A stretch of 19,516 nucleotides of DNA from an uncultured Duganella sp. (GCA_946482335.1 CAMLRG010000091.1:1-19516), one strand, 5' to 3'. Counted from the stretch's first letter, positions 1-6,762 are shown. The notes: generated from the sequence alone by a model not told the origin. Numbers and translations: made by a program.

Positions 1-23
1 CTTCCATGACCGTATGTTCGACC

Positions 24-127
24 GGCATTTTTTGTCCACCTAGGGGTCAGGAACCCAAGTGGACATTTCCAGCCCATCGGCATTTTTGTCCACATTGGTT
101 CCTGACCCCGGGGTGGACATTTTATGC
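24..127. repeat. Inverted pair of GGGGTCAGGAACC palindromic repeats
   Basis: Two 31-bp units face each other, at 34-64 and 88-118. Each is bounded by GTCCAC on the left and GTGGAC on the right, so each can fold by itself. Their cores are exact reverse complements over 13 bp: GGGGTCAGGAACC at 43-55 and GGTTCCTGACCCC at 97-109. The outer flanks also match, GGCATTTTTTGTCCAC at 25-39 against the reverse complement of the segment ending near 127. CGGCATTTTT is found directly repeated before both units. The arrangement resembles REP/BIME-type intergenic repeats. The family name is not known to me. The eight bases GGGGTCAG recur at the right edge of the window. Confidence 0.85.
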
Positions 128-188
128 CCGAGGGGGTAAAGCCTGCGTGTGGCAACGAACGGACTTGCCTGGATTGGCGGCCTAGTCT

Positions 189-204
189 CGTGAAGTCGAT
201 CACG
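189..204. promoter_or_regulatory. Crp-like palindrome (weak candidate)
   Basis: CGTGA-N6-TCACG is a perfect 5-6-5 palindrome carrying the GTGA-N6-TCAC core of Crp-type sites. Its centre lies only about 25 bp before the VOC start codon at 222, which does not suit simple activation. It may be a repressor site or chance. Confidence 0.25.
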
Positions 205-221
205 ATGCAGGGGGGCGGATC

Positions 222-599
222 ATGCTTGCAGATAAAGACGCTGTCGCGATGATTGCGGTAAAGGATTTGGCCGCTGCCGGGCGCTTCTATGAGGGGGTGC
301 TTGGGCTGGAGAAACTTGATAGCCCGGAACAGGAAGTGCTGGTTTTCCGGAGCGGGGCGACCAGGCTGAATGTCTATCGCTCGGAATTTGCCGGCACCAA
401 TAGGGCGACGGCCGTGACGTGGGACGTGGGCAACGAGCTTGAGGCCATCGCGGCTCAGCTCAAGGCAAAAGGCGTGGAATTCGAACATTACGATATGCCC
501 GACTTGAAGCGTGAGGGCGATATCCATTCCGGCGGCGGCATGAAGGTCGCGTGGTTCAAGGATGTCGACGGGAATATCCTCAGCTTGGTGAGCGGGTAG
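222..599 (+). CDS. VOC (glyoxalase/bleomycin-resistance fold) family protein
   Basis: A 125-residue single-module VOC protein. The N-terminal strand and helix (IAVKDLAAAGRFYEGVLGL, about residues 11-29) and the C-terminal WFKDVDGNILSLV segment (about 111-123) are the usual signatures of the fold. Members are cytoplasmic metalloenzymes or ligand-binding proteins; the substrate cannot be read from the sequence. The Glu normally found after the DGN turn (as in GNxxEL) is replaced by Ser in NILSL. No His is present at the usual first-strand metal position, so a non-metal or binding role is possible. The ATG at 222 follows a G-rich stretch. The gene is followed after 9 bp by the EF-hand gene, whose Shine-Dalgarno overlaps this stop codon, so the two are probably cotranscribed. 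Confidence 0.85.
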   Translation: MLADKDAVAMIAVKDLAAAGRFYEGVLGLEKLDSPEQEVLVFRSGATRLNVYRSEFAGTNRATAVTWDVGNELEAIAAQLKAKGVEFEHYDMPDLKREGDIHSGGGMKVAWFKDVDGNILSLVSG

Positions 600-603
600 G
601 AGG
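598..603 (+). promoter_or_regulatory. Consensus ribosome binding site for the EF-hand gene
   Basis: AGGAGG overlaps the VOC stop codon (597-599) and lies 5 bases before the ATG at 609. It fixes the EF-hand start and suggests translational coupling. It is one of the few strong Shine-Dalgarno sequences in this window. Confidence 0.8.
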
Positions 604-608
604 CGGCA

Positions 609-1034
609 ATGAATGCGAATACTTTGGCCCTTGTTGCAGGGGCTCTCCTTTCAATGCATGCGTTGGCTGGTCCGGGAGTCGATAAGGAATTTTCGATGAT
701 GGATGCGGACCGCGATGGCAAAGTTTCGACCACCGAACATGCGGCGGGCGCGAAGGCGATGTTCGGGAGGATGGATGCGAACGGCGACGGCAAGGTGACG
801 GCGGCTGAAATGACGGCGGCGAATAAGTCGATCACCGGTCATGCGGCGAAGAAATCGGAGATGTCGGCCGCCGATAAGATCAAGGTCGTGGATGCCGACG
901 GTGATGGCATCCTGACCGCTGCCGAACATGAAAAGGCTTCGGCGGCGATGTTCGTCAAGATGGATGCCAACATGGACGGTTTCCTGTCCAAGGATGAAAT
1001 GGCCGGCGGTCATGCGGCCATGATGAAGAAGTGA
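609..1034 (+). CDS. Exported four-EF-hand calcium-binding protein
   Basis: A 141-residue protein with a probable Sec signal peptide (residues 1 to about 20, hydrophobic core LALVAGALLSM, likely cleavage near ALA-G). The rest is made of two EF-hand pairs. The 12-residue loops are at 32-43 (DADRDGKVSTTE), 56-67 (DANGDGKVTAAE), 95-106 (DADGDGILTAAE) and 119-130 (DANMDGFLSKDE). All four keep Asp at loop positions 1, 3 (or Asn) and 5, Gly at 6 and Glu at 12, so all should bind calcium. The likely location is periplasmic or secreted. The role is unknown; buffering or calcium signalling is inference. The stop codon (1032-1034) abuts the stop of the convergent pip gene with no spacer. Confidence 0.9.
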   Translation: MNANTLALVAGALLSMHALAGPGVDKEFSMMDADRDGKVSTTEHAAGAKAMFGRMDANGDGKVTAAEMTAANKSITGHAAKKSEMSAADKIKVVDADGDGILTAAEHEKASAAMFVKMDANMDGFLSKDEMAGGHAAMMKK

Positions 1035-1985
1035 TCAGTCGAACCGCTGCTTGCGCCTGAATTGCTCCGTCGCTTCGAGCAGCGCTGCGCTCATGGGCGG
1101 GTCGAAGGCGGTGTGGCCGCCATCGGGAATGATCCGCAGTTGGGCGCCGGGGTAATGTCCGGCGACCTGGAATGCAGTGAGCGGCGGGCAGATCATGTCA
1201 AGCCGGCCGTGGATGACGACGGCGGGCAGTCCGTGCAGGCGGGCCATATTATTCAGCAGTGCGCCCGGCGCCAGGAAGCCTCCCTGGCTGAAGTACCAGG
1301 CCTCGATGCGCGCCAGCGTCCACGCGAAGTCGTCGGGCATGGGGGGCATGTCGCCGCTGGTGCTGGCGCGGATGCATTCGAAGCGGGTCCAGGCGCGGGC
1401 GAATGGGATCGCGGTGACGCGTTCGCCATGCACCAGGCGGCGCGTATAGGCGGCCAGCAGGTTGGCGCGTTCTTCCGGCGGCAGCAGCCCGGCCAGTTCG
1501 GCGTAGAGGTCCGGGTGGAAGTAGCGGCCGTTTTCGAAGTACCACGCCATTTCCTGCGCGGAGCAGAGGAAGGCGCTGCGCAGGATGAAGCCCAGGCAGT
1601 GCTGCGGGTGGGCCTGGCCGTAGGCCAGCGCCAGCGTCGATCCCCATGATCCGCCGAACACCAGCCAGCGTTCGATGGCCAGGTGGCGGCGTAGTGCTTC
1701 GATGTCGGCAACCAGATGGGCCGTGGTGTTGGCGCGCAGTTCGCCGGGGGGCGTGGATTGCCCGCAGCCGCGCTGGTCGAACTGGATGATGCGGTAACAA
1801 TGCGGGTCGAAGAATTGCCGCCAGCGCGGGGATGAATTGGCGCCCGGCCCGCCGTGCAGCACGATGACGGGCAAGCCTTCCGGATTGCCGGATTCTTCCC
1901 AGTACAAGGTGTGCAACTCATCGACCGGCAGGAAGCCGCTGCGGTGCGCCTCCTGCGGTGGGAAGAAATCCGGGCGATCCGTCAT
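1035..1985 (-). CDS. pip: Prolyl iminopeptidase (alpha/beta hydrolase, family S33)
   Basis: A 316-residue cytoplasmic peptidase that removes N-terminal proline from peptides. The oxyanion motif HGGPG is at 44-48, the family block DQRGCGQSTP at 70-79 and the nucleophile elbow GGSWGS at 111-116 with Ser113. The acid is probably Asp263 (HGRLDMICPP) and the histidine His291 (DGGHTAFDPP). Length and motif spacing match classical proline iminopeptidases such as that of Serratia, where the serine is also at 113. The gene starts 7 bp after the rsuA stop, so the two probably share a transcript. No clear Shine-Dalgarno precedes the ATG. The 3' end touches the EF-hand gene. Confidence 0.93.
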   Translation of the reverse strand: MTDRPDFFPPQEAHRSGFLPVDELHTLYWEESGNPEGLPVIVLHGGPGANSSPRWRQFFDPHCYRIIQFDQRGCGQSTPPGELRANTTAHLVADIEALRRHLAIERWLVFGGSWGSTLALAYGQAHPQHCLGFILRSAFLCSAQEMAWYFENGRYFHPDLYAELAGLLPPEERANLLAAYTRRLVHGERVTAIPFARAWTRFECIRASTSGDMPPMPDDFAWTLARIEAWYFSQGGFLAPGALLNNMARLHGLPAVVIHGRLDMICPPLTAFQVAGHYPGAQLRIIPDGGHTAFDPPMSAALLEATEQFRRKQRFD

Positions 1986-1992
1986 CGGGCGA

Positions 1993-2709
1993 TCAGGCCG
2001 GCGTGAGCAGCGCCAGCTGTTCGGGCGTCAGGTAACACCACTCGCCTTCTTCCAGGCCGAGCGCGTCGAGCTGCAGCTGGCCGATGGCGGAACGGTGTAG
2101 CGCGGTGCAGTGGTTGCCGGCGGCGGCCAGCATGCGCTTGACCTGGTGGTACTTGCCTTGCTCCAGCACGATTTCGAGCTGGTGTTCGCCGCGCTTGATG
2201 CAGGTGACGGCGGCCAGCGGGGCCGGTTCGTCGTGCAGCTGGACGCCGGCCAGCAATTGCGCCACCAGCGCGTCGGTCACCGGTTCGGCGGTGGTGGCCT
2301 GGTAAACCTTGGGCACGTGGCGCTTGGGCGAGGACTGGGCGTGGATGAAGGGGCCGTCGTCGGACATCAGCAGCATGCCTGTGGTGTCGTGGTCGAGGCG
2401 GCCAACCGGCTGCACTTCGCGCCAGCTGAATTGTTCGGGCAGGAGGGTCAGCACGCCGGGGTGGTGGCTTGGCTTGCGCGAGCACTCGTAGTCGGACGGT
2501 TTGTACAGCGCAATGTAAAGGTGTTCGCGGTAAACCCACTCCTCGCCGAATACTTCCAGCACCAGGCCCTCGGTGTCGTATGTCGCTTTATAGTTGTCCT
2601 GCACTTCGCCGCCGATGGCGACGTCGCCTTCTTCGATCAGGGCGCGGCAGTACTTGCGGGTGCCGAAGCCTTGCGACTGCAGGATTCGGTCCAGGGATAA
2701 TGTACTCAT
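1993..2709 (-). CDS. rsuA: 16S rRNA pseudouridine(516) synthase RsuA
   Basis: A 238-residue enzyme that isomerises U516 of 16S rRNA to pseudouridine. An S4 RNA-binding domain occupies about residues 1-55 (LDRILQSQGFGTRKYCRALI). The catalytic block GRLDHDTTGMLLMSDDG lies at about 103-119 with Asp106. The C-terminal block GKYHQVKRMLAAAGNH and a following LHR are typical of the RsuA rather than RluB/RluE branch, as is MSDDG. I chose the ATG at 2709. A TTG at 2766 would add 19 residues with no family resemblance and lies inside the FNR-type box. A TAAAAT hexamer on this strand (2723-2718) would put the transcript start almost at the ATG. The next gene is pip. Confidence 0.92.
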   Translation of the reverse strand: MSTLSLDRILQSQGFGTRKYCRALIEEGDVAIGGEVQDNYKATYDTEGLVLEVFGEEWVYREHLYIALYKPSDYECSRKPSHHPGVLTLLPEQFSWREVQPVGRLDHDTTGMLLMSDDGPFIHAQSSPKRHVPKVYQATTAEPVTDALVAQLLAGVQLHDEPAPLAAVTCIKRGEHQLEIVLEQGKYHQVKRMLAAAGNHCTALHRSAIGQLQLDALGLEEGEWCYLTPEQLALLTPA

Positions 2710-2752
2710 GGGGCGGGATTTTACCGGATTTAACCGGGCGCAAGCTTCCCTA

Positions 2753-2766
2753 TTGATGCAGATCAA
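2753..2766. promoter_or_regulatory. FNR/ANR-type operator, perfect consensus
   Basis: TTGATGCAGATCAA matches TTGAT-N4-ATCAA at all ten defined positions. The centre is 2759.5. On the plus strand a TACACT hexamer at 2788-2793 would give a start near 2800, putting the box about 41 bp upstream, the class II activator position. It therefore most likely activates the small gene at 2854 under low oxygen. It could also affect the divergent rsuA. Confidence 0.75.
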
Positions 2767-2787
2767 AGGGCGTGACTGTCTAGTTGT

Positions 2788-2800
2788 TACACTTAAATAG
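2788..2800 (+). promoter_or_regulatory. Candidate FNR-dependent promoter -10 element
   Basis: TACACT (2788-2793) is a 4/6 match to TATAAT with no matching -35 hexamer. That is usual for class II FNR promoters, where the activator replaces -35 contacts. The start would be near 2800, leaving a leader of about 54 bases before the ATG at 2854. Confidence 0.4.
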
Positions 2801-2853
2801 CATTAGGAATCTGCTGAACGGGCTATAGGAAACTCTTAGGGAGATCTCAGCAA

Positions 2854-3147
2854 ATGAAAGTCAACATCAGCCGTAAATCGCTGGCGCTGGCCCATGCCGC
2901 CTCGCTGGAAACCCGTTTGGCCGTCGCCCGCTGGAGCGGAGTGCCCAACCTGTCCGCACAAGCCAGCTGGCAGCGGCAGCGTCAGCAGGAAATGCTGGAT
3001 TGGCTGGTCCAGGGTGGTTTTGCCGCCGGAACGGTAGGGCCAAAAACGAAAACAGCGGCCAAGGGCCGCCGTTCTCTTGCCTCCCAAAGAGACAGTGACG
3101 AGGAATGTAAATTCACTCTACTCCGCATCCGTGATGCGGCTGCGTAG
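2854..3147 (+). CDS. Small unknown protein behind an FNR-type promoter
   Basis: A 97-residue protein that I do not recognise. It is soluble, has no signal peptide or membrane segment, and is rich in Ala, Gln and Arg. The stretch SWQRQRQQEMLDWLVQGGF (about 39-57) looks helical. The ATG at 2854 follows AGGGAG (2838-2843). Codon use is typical of the host up to about residue 60. After that it becomes mixed (GGG CCA AAA ACG AAA ACA, AGA, CTA), and the DNA there contains a strong hairpin with an A-rich left flank. The conserved part may therefore be only the first 60 or so residues, with the tail read through former intergenic DNA. No function is proposed beyond possible low-oxygen induction. Confidence 0.6.
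   Translation: MKVNISRKSLALAHAASLETRLAVARWSGVPNLSAQASWQRQRQQEMLDWLVQGGFAAGTVGPKTKTAAKGRRSLASQRDSDEECKFTLLRIRDAAA
3041..3076 (-). terminator. Candidate intrinsic terminator of the rluC-sppA operon
   Basis: GAAAAC-A-GCGGCC (3048-3060), loop AAG, GGCCGC-C-GTTCTC (3064-3076) form a GC-rich hairpin of 6 bp plus an outer partly paired stem. On the minus strand it is followed by a T-rich run (TGTTTTCGTTTTTGG), the polarity expected for ending the leftward operon whose last gene stops at 3275. It lies inside the 3' part of the small plus-strand gene. Confidence 0.5.
3123..3139. other. Perfect 7-bp hairpin at the end of the small gene
   Basis: CCGCATC (3123-3129), loop CGT, GATGCGG (3133-3139). It lies just before the stop codon at 3145 and has no T run, so it could be an mRNA end-stabilising hairpin or chance. 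The following stretch 3148-3274 shows nothing else I can name. Confidence 0.35.
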
Positions 3148-3274
3148 TCTGTCTCAAGAATTGATTGCTTGTCGCCCTCCCCTTGATCGAACTACACCGT
3201 CAATATAGTCCACGTCGGAGAAATCGCAAGGCGAAATCAGGCAAAAATGCTAATGTTGACTGCTGAGCCAAGCT

Positions 3275-4288
3275 TCAGCGCAAGCTGGGCTTGGCCGCAT
3301 CCGCGGCTGCCTTGATCGCGCCGGAGCCGACCGCGGCGCCAAACTTCTTCAGCACCCGCTCAGGCAGATTCTCATGCTGGGTGTAGTCGACGATATCTTC
3401 GGCTTTCACCACGTCGCGCGCCACGCTGTCCACGCTGCCCAGGTCGTCTGCCAGGCCCATTTCGATGGCGCGCGCGCCGGTCCAGTACAGCCCCGAGAAC
3501 ATGTCCGGGCTTTCCTTCAACCGCTTGCCGCGTCCGCTGCGCACCACGTCGATGAATTGCTGGTGGATCTCCTTCAGCATGCTCTGAGCGTGCTGTTTCT
3601 GTTTGTCGGACTGCGGGCTGAACGGGTCGAGGAAGCCCTTGTTCTCGCCGGCGGTCAGCAGGCGCCGTTCCACCCCCAGCTTTTCCATGGTGCCGGTAAA
3701 ACCGAAGCCATCCATCAGCACGCCAATCGAGCCAATGATGCTGGCCTTGTTGACGTAGATGCGGTCGGCGGCGGAAGCGATGTAATAGCCGCCGGAAGCG
3801 CAAATCTCGTCCACCACCACATACAGCGGCTTTTGCGGATAGCCGCGCCGCAAGCGGTGGATCTCATCGACGATCATGCCGGCCTGGACGGCACTGCCGC
3901 CCGGACTATTGATGTGCAGCACCACCGCCACCGAGCCGGTGTCGGAAAATGCCTTGTTCAGGGATGGGATCACCACGTCGGCGGCCCCGCTGCCTTCGGT
4001 TTCGATGCTGCCTTCGATTTCGATCAGCGCCGTATGGCGGCCCAGCGCTTCGGCATCGCCGCCCATCAGGTTGACGCCGAAATAGCTGGCGACGGCGAAG
4101 AAAATGATGGCCAGGGTCGACACCTTGAAGAAGATGCTCCAGCGGCGGTTGGCGCGCTGCTCCTTCAGCGTGGCGAAGACCAGTTTTTCCAGGACTTCGC
4201 GCTCCCATTTGATGGGCGGCTGGTCCATCGGCCCCGGGGCGGGGCTGGGCGAGGCGGGGGTGTTATTGTTGTCGTTGTTATCACTCAT
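3275..4288 (-). CDS. S49-family signal peptide peptidase, SppA-like
   Basis: A 337-residue membrane-anchored serine protease thought to degrade cleaved signal peptides or membrane proteins. An Asn/Pro-rich cytoplasmic start is followed by one membrane segment (about 50-71, WSIFFKVSTLAIIFFAVASY), so the catalytic domain faces the periplasm. The S49 motifs are NSPGG (127-131), the nucleophile Ser165 in EICASGGYYIASAAD, the block ASIIGSIGV and the probable general-base Lys217 in GENKGFLDPFSP. The length is that of the short (half-size) SppA. The ATG at 4288 overlaps the Rieske stop as ATGA, implying coupled translation; a GTG at 4300 would add four residues. It is the last gene of the rluC operon. 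Confidence 0.9.
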   Translation of the reverse strand: MSDNNDNNNTPASPSPAPGPMDQPPIKWEREVLEKLVFATLKEQRANRRWSIFFKVSTLAIIFFAVASYFGVNLMGGDAEALGRHTALIEIEGSIETEGSGAADVVIPSLNKAFSDTGSVAVVLHINSPGGSAVQAGMIVDEIHRLRRGYPQKPLYVVVDEICASGGYYIASAADRIYVNKASIIGSIGVLMDGFGFTGTMEKLGVERRLLTAGENKGFLDPFSPQSDKQKQHAQSMLKEIHQQFIDVVRSGRGKRLKESPDMFSGLYWTGARAIEMGLADDLGSVDSVARDVVKAEDIVDYTQHENLPERVLKKFGAAVGSGAIKAAADAAKPSLR

Positions 4289-4650
4289 GGTCTTGGACAC
4301 ACATAGTCGTCTGGTTGCCAGTAAATCTTCCCTTCGCGCTCAACCACGGCAATCGGGCGCAGGCGTCCACCGCGGCAGGGGCCGCCGGCACATTGCCCAT
4401 TCTCCGGCATATAAATAGCGCCGTGGGTGGAACACATAATATATAAGCCGCTGGATTCGAAGAATTCCCCCTCGGCCCAATCCAGCTCGATCGGCACGTG
4501 GGCGCAGCGGTTCAGGTAGCCATACGGCTTGCCGCCGAAACGCACCACGAAACCGGTGGTATCTTCGCCGCCGGCGCGCACCGGGAAGCGGATGCCCTTG
4601 CCCCCTTCGGCCAGCACATCGGCCGCGCAAACCAGGATGTCAGCGGCCAT
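4285..4650 (-). CDS. Rieske [2Fe-2S] protein of unknown partner
   Basis: A 121-residue soluble Rieske domain. The cluster ligands are visible as C49-A-H51 (NRCAHVPIEL) and C73-S-T-H76 (MCSTHGAIY), 21 residues apart. A further GQCAGGPCRGGRL segment and the closing YWQPDDY complete the fold. It has no membrane anchor and no oxygenase domain, so it is neither a bc1 Rieske subunit nor a complete dioxygenase. It resembles stand-alone ferredoxin-like Rieske proteins. Its start overlaps the preceding phosphatase stop as TGATG, and its stop overlaps the peptidase start as ATGA, so all are translated as one unit. The partner and redox role are not evident. A GTG at 4653 is an alternative start. Confidence 0.88.
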   Translation of the reverse strand: MAADILVCAADVLAEGGKGIRFPVRAGGEDTTGFVVRFGGKPYGYLNRCAHVPIELDWAEGEFFESSGLYIMCSTHGAIYMPENGQCAGGPCRGGRLRPIAVVEREGKIYWQPDDYVCPRP

Positions 4651-5309
4651 CACGCATTCTCATTCAGCCATTGGTGCAACTGCGGCACCGAGCGGGCCGA
4701 ATACACCGGGTTGCAGGCCGCCAGCTGGTCGAGCGGGTGGGCGCCATATTCGACGGCGATGCCGGAAGATCCCGCATTTTGCGCCATCATCAAGTCATGC
4801 GTCGTATCGCCGATCATGACGGTGCGGCGCAAGTCCTGGCCCAGTTCGCGGGTCAATTCCTGCAGCATGGCCGGGTGCGGCTTGGAAAACGTTTCGTCGG
4901 CGCAGCGGGTCGCATCGAAGGTGGACAACAGGCCCGCCGCATTCAGGGCACGGTTCAAGCCCACCCGGCTCTTGCCGGTGGCCACGGCCAGGAAAAAACC
5001 CTGTTGCGACAAATCCTGCAACATCTCGGGAACGCCGTCGAACAGTGTCAATTCGTGGTCTTTCGCCAGGTAGTGGTAGCGATAGCGCTCCACCAGGCGC
5101 GGGTAATGCTTGGGATCCACATTCGGCATGGCGACCTGCAGGGCTTCGCCCAGGCCCAGGCCGATCACATGGGCGGCTTGCTCCCGGCTGGGGATCGGCA
5201 AGGCCAGATCCTTGGCGGCGGCCTGGATGCATTTCACGATGGTGGCGGTGCTATCCATGAGCGTGCCATCCCAATCGAAAACGATCAGGTCAAATTGCTT
5301 TCTCGGCAT
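4650..5309 (-). CDS. HAD-superfamily phosphatase, phosphoglycolate-phosphatase type
   Basis: A 219-residue HAD subfamily IA hydrolase. Motif I is FDWDGTLMDS with nucleophile Asp12 and Asp14. A helical cap follows (about 17-90). Motif II is Thr111 in VATGKS, motif III Lys143 in KPHPAML, and motif IV GDTTHD (Asp168, Asp172). The reaction is hydrolysis of a small phosphomonoester; phosphoglycolate is one possibility, but the substrate cannot be settled from the motifs. It lies 10 bp after rluC and overlaps the Rieske gene, giving a conserved-looking rluC-HAD-Rieske-S49 operon. Confidence 0.88.
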   Translation of the reverse strand: MPRKQFDLIVFDWDGTLMDSTATIVKCIQAAAKDLALPIPSREQAAHVIGLGLGEALQVAMPNVDPKHYPRLVERYRYHYLAKDHELTLFDGVPEMLQDLSQQGFFLAVATGKSRVGLNRALNAAGLLSTFDATRCADETFSKPHPAMLQELTRELGQDLRRTVMIGDTTHDLMMAQNAGSSGIAVEYGAHPLDQLAACNPVYSARSVPQLHQWLNENA

Positions 5310-5319
5310 TATTTTTTTC

Positions 5320-6339
5320 TCAATTCAATGGTTTCCCCAAGCTTACCAAGAATCGCTGGCATTCGGCAGCCAATGGCGCATTCAGGGTCATCGGCTTGCC
5401 CGTTTCCGGGTGGGTAAACGTAATCTGGTGGGCATGCAGGAACATGCGTTTCAGCGCGCCGCGCGTTTCCGTCGCCTTTTGCAGGGCCTTGTTCAACGCG
5501 AAATCGCCGTATTTGTCGTCGCCTGCGATGGGGAAGCCCGAAGATGCCAGATGAACGCGGATCTGGTGGGTGCGGCCGGTCTTCAGCTCCGCTTCCAGCA
5601 GGGCGAATCCATCGAACTTCTGCAGCAGCGTGAACACGGTATGCGCGGCCTGGCCATCGGCCTGCACGCGCACGCGGCGCTCGCCATCCGGCAGGGTGTA
5701 TTTATGCAATGCCAATTTGACGTGCTGGCGCTTGTTCTTCCAGTCGCCCACGGCCAGGGTCAGGTAGCGCTTGTCGGTCAGGCCGTCGCGCATCTGGTCA
5801 TGCAGGCTGGTCAGGGCGGTACGCTTCTTGGCGATCAACAGCAAGCCGGACGTTTCGCGGTCCAGGCGGTGTACCAGTTCCAGGAACTTGGCGTCGGGCC
5901 GCGCGGCGCGCAATTGTTCGATCACGCCGAACGAGACGCCGGAACCGCCGTGCACCGCCACACCGCAGGGCTTGTCGATCACCAGCAGGTGGGCATCTTC
6001 GAAAATCACGGCGAATTCGGCGGCCGGGACCACCGCCTCTTGCTTCTCAGCAATTCGGATCGGCGGGATGCGCACCAGGTCGCCGGCGTTCAGGCGGTAC
6101 AACTGGTCGATGCGGCCCTTGTTGACGCGCACTTCGCCCGAGCGCAGGATGCGGTAAACGTGGCTCTTCGGCACTCCTTTGCAAACACGCAACAGGTAGT
6201 TGTCGATGCGCTGACCGGCCTCTTCTTCCGTGATTGTGACGAATTGCGCTTGCGGCAGGACCTGTTGGGGGGAAGCGGAATCGGCTTTTTGCGGCTTGTT
6301 TTGGCCCGTCTTCCCAGAAAATCTCTCTAAGTCCTTCAT
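5320..6339 (-). CDS. rluC: 23S rRNA pseudouridine(955/2504/2580) synthase RluC
   Basis: A 339-residue enzyme that forms pseudouridines in 23S rRNA. After a short basic N-terminus there is an S4 domain (about 41-95, AGQRIDNYLLRVCKGVPKSH). The RluA-family catalytic core follows, with HRLDRETSGLLL at 157-168 and Asp160. The block TGRTHQIRVHLASSGFPIAGDDKYG confirms the RluC/RluD branch. The ATG at 6339 is preferred; a TTG at 6381 would add 14 residues of no family character. It is divergent from rne, as in many proteobacteria, and heads the operon that runs down to the S49 peptidase. A TATATT hexamer (6351-6346, minus strand) sits very close to the ATG, and no Shine-Dalgarno is visible. Confidence 0.93.
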   Translation of the reverse strand: MKDLERFSGKTGQNKPQKADSASPQQVLPQAQFVTITEEEAGQRIDNYLLRVCKGVPKSHVYRILRSGEVRVNKGRIDQLYRLNAGDLVRIPPIRIAEKQEAVVPAAEFAVIFEDAHLLVIDKPCGVAVHGGSGVSFGVIEQLRAARPDAKFLELVHRLDRETSGLLLIAKKRTALTSLHDQMRDGLTDKRYLTLAVGDWKNKRQHVKLALHKYTLPDGERRVRVQADGQAAHTVFTLLQKFDGFALLEAELKTGRTHQIRVHLASSGFPIAGDDKYGDFALNKALQKATETRGALKRMFLHAHQITFTHPETGKPMTLNAPLAAECQRFLVSLGKPLN

Positions 6340-6420
6340 TTTGAATATATAATCGTTTTGCCGCGGTTTTATCTGCTGCAAGTGTAAAGAATTAAACGTA
6401 CATTTTACACAGGGGCGTAC

Positions 6421-6450
6421 CCACCGTCCCCGCCAAACGCACTACGGTGG
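6421..6450 (+). other. rne leader stem-loop 1
   Basis: CCACCGT (6421-6427) pairs perfectly with ACGGTGG (6444-6450) around a 16-base loop, followed by six A residues. A second small hairpin, CGCAC-ATTC-GTGCG, follows at 6464-6477. Whether these lie inside the transcript depends on the unknown start site. Confidence 0.4.
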
Positions 6451-6561
6451 AAAAAATTGTATACGCACATTCGTGCGCCGATCAGGGTCGCAACCACTGT
6501 TGCCATCGGTTCGGGCGCGCGGGTGCTGGATTAGACTGGCTGGATTGTTAGGATAAGTCCG

Positions 6562-6589
6562 GTGAGCAAGCACGAAAGTCGTTGCTCGC
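6562..6589 (+). other. rne leader stem-loop 2
   Basis: GTGAGCAA (6562-6569) pairs with TTGCTCGC (6582-6589), with one G-U pair. An inner CGA-AAG-TCG stem (6573-6581) continues the helix. It is a plausible structured element of the rne leader. Confidence 0.45.
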
Positions 6590-6762
6590 TGGTTTGATGA
6601 AGTGGATAACGCTTGCCGTTTCGCCAAGGCACCATACAAGATGCCCTGGCCCGACGATGTGCGCACGCCTGCATTCTCCCGCCACCCGACTACGTTCGGG
6701 CCGTTGGAATGATGTTGCACGCAGTGCGCAAACTCGGCATGACGATCGGCTTCATGCGCCCT

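Larger units (their letters stand above)
1..221. other. Intergenic region upstream of the VOC gene
   Basis: No gene is supported here. The left part (about 24-127) is a paired inverted repeat described separately. The right part holds a Crp-like palindrome at 189-204 and a G-rich stretch (GGGGGGCGG, about 210-218) that probably serves as the ribosome binding site of the gene starting at 222. No convincing promoter hexamer pair was seen. Confidence 0.6.

Noticed and set aside
24..127. CRISPR array at the left edge
   Set aside because: There are only two units, they are inverted relative to each other, and the spacer is not of regular CRISPR length.
3268..3294. CCAAGC/GCTTGG and AGCTT/AAGCT pairing at the sppA stop as a terminator
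   Set aside because: It lies over the stop codon and has no T run on the minus strand. The hairpin at 3048-3076 is a better candidate.
6348..6353. Perfect TATAAT as the rne promoter
   Set aside because: No -35 match about 17 bp upstream, and it would give an unusually long leader of about 545 bases. Kept only as a remark.
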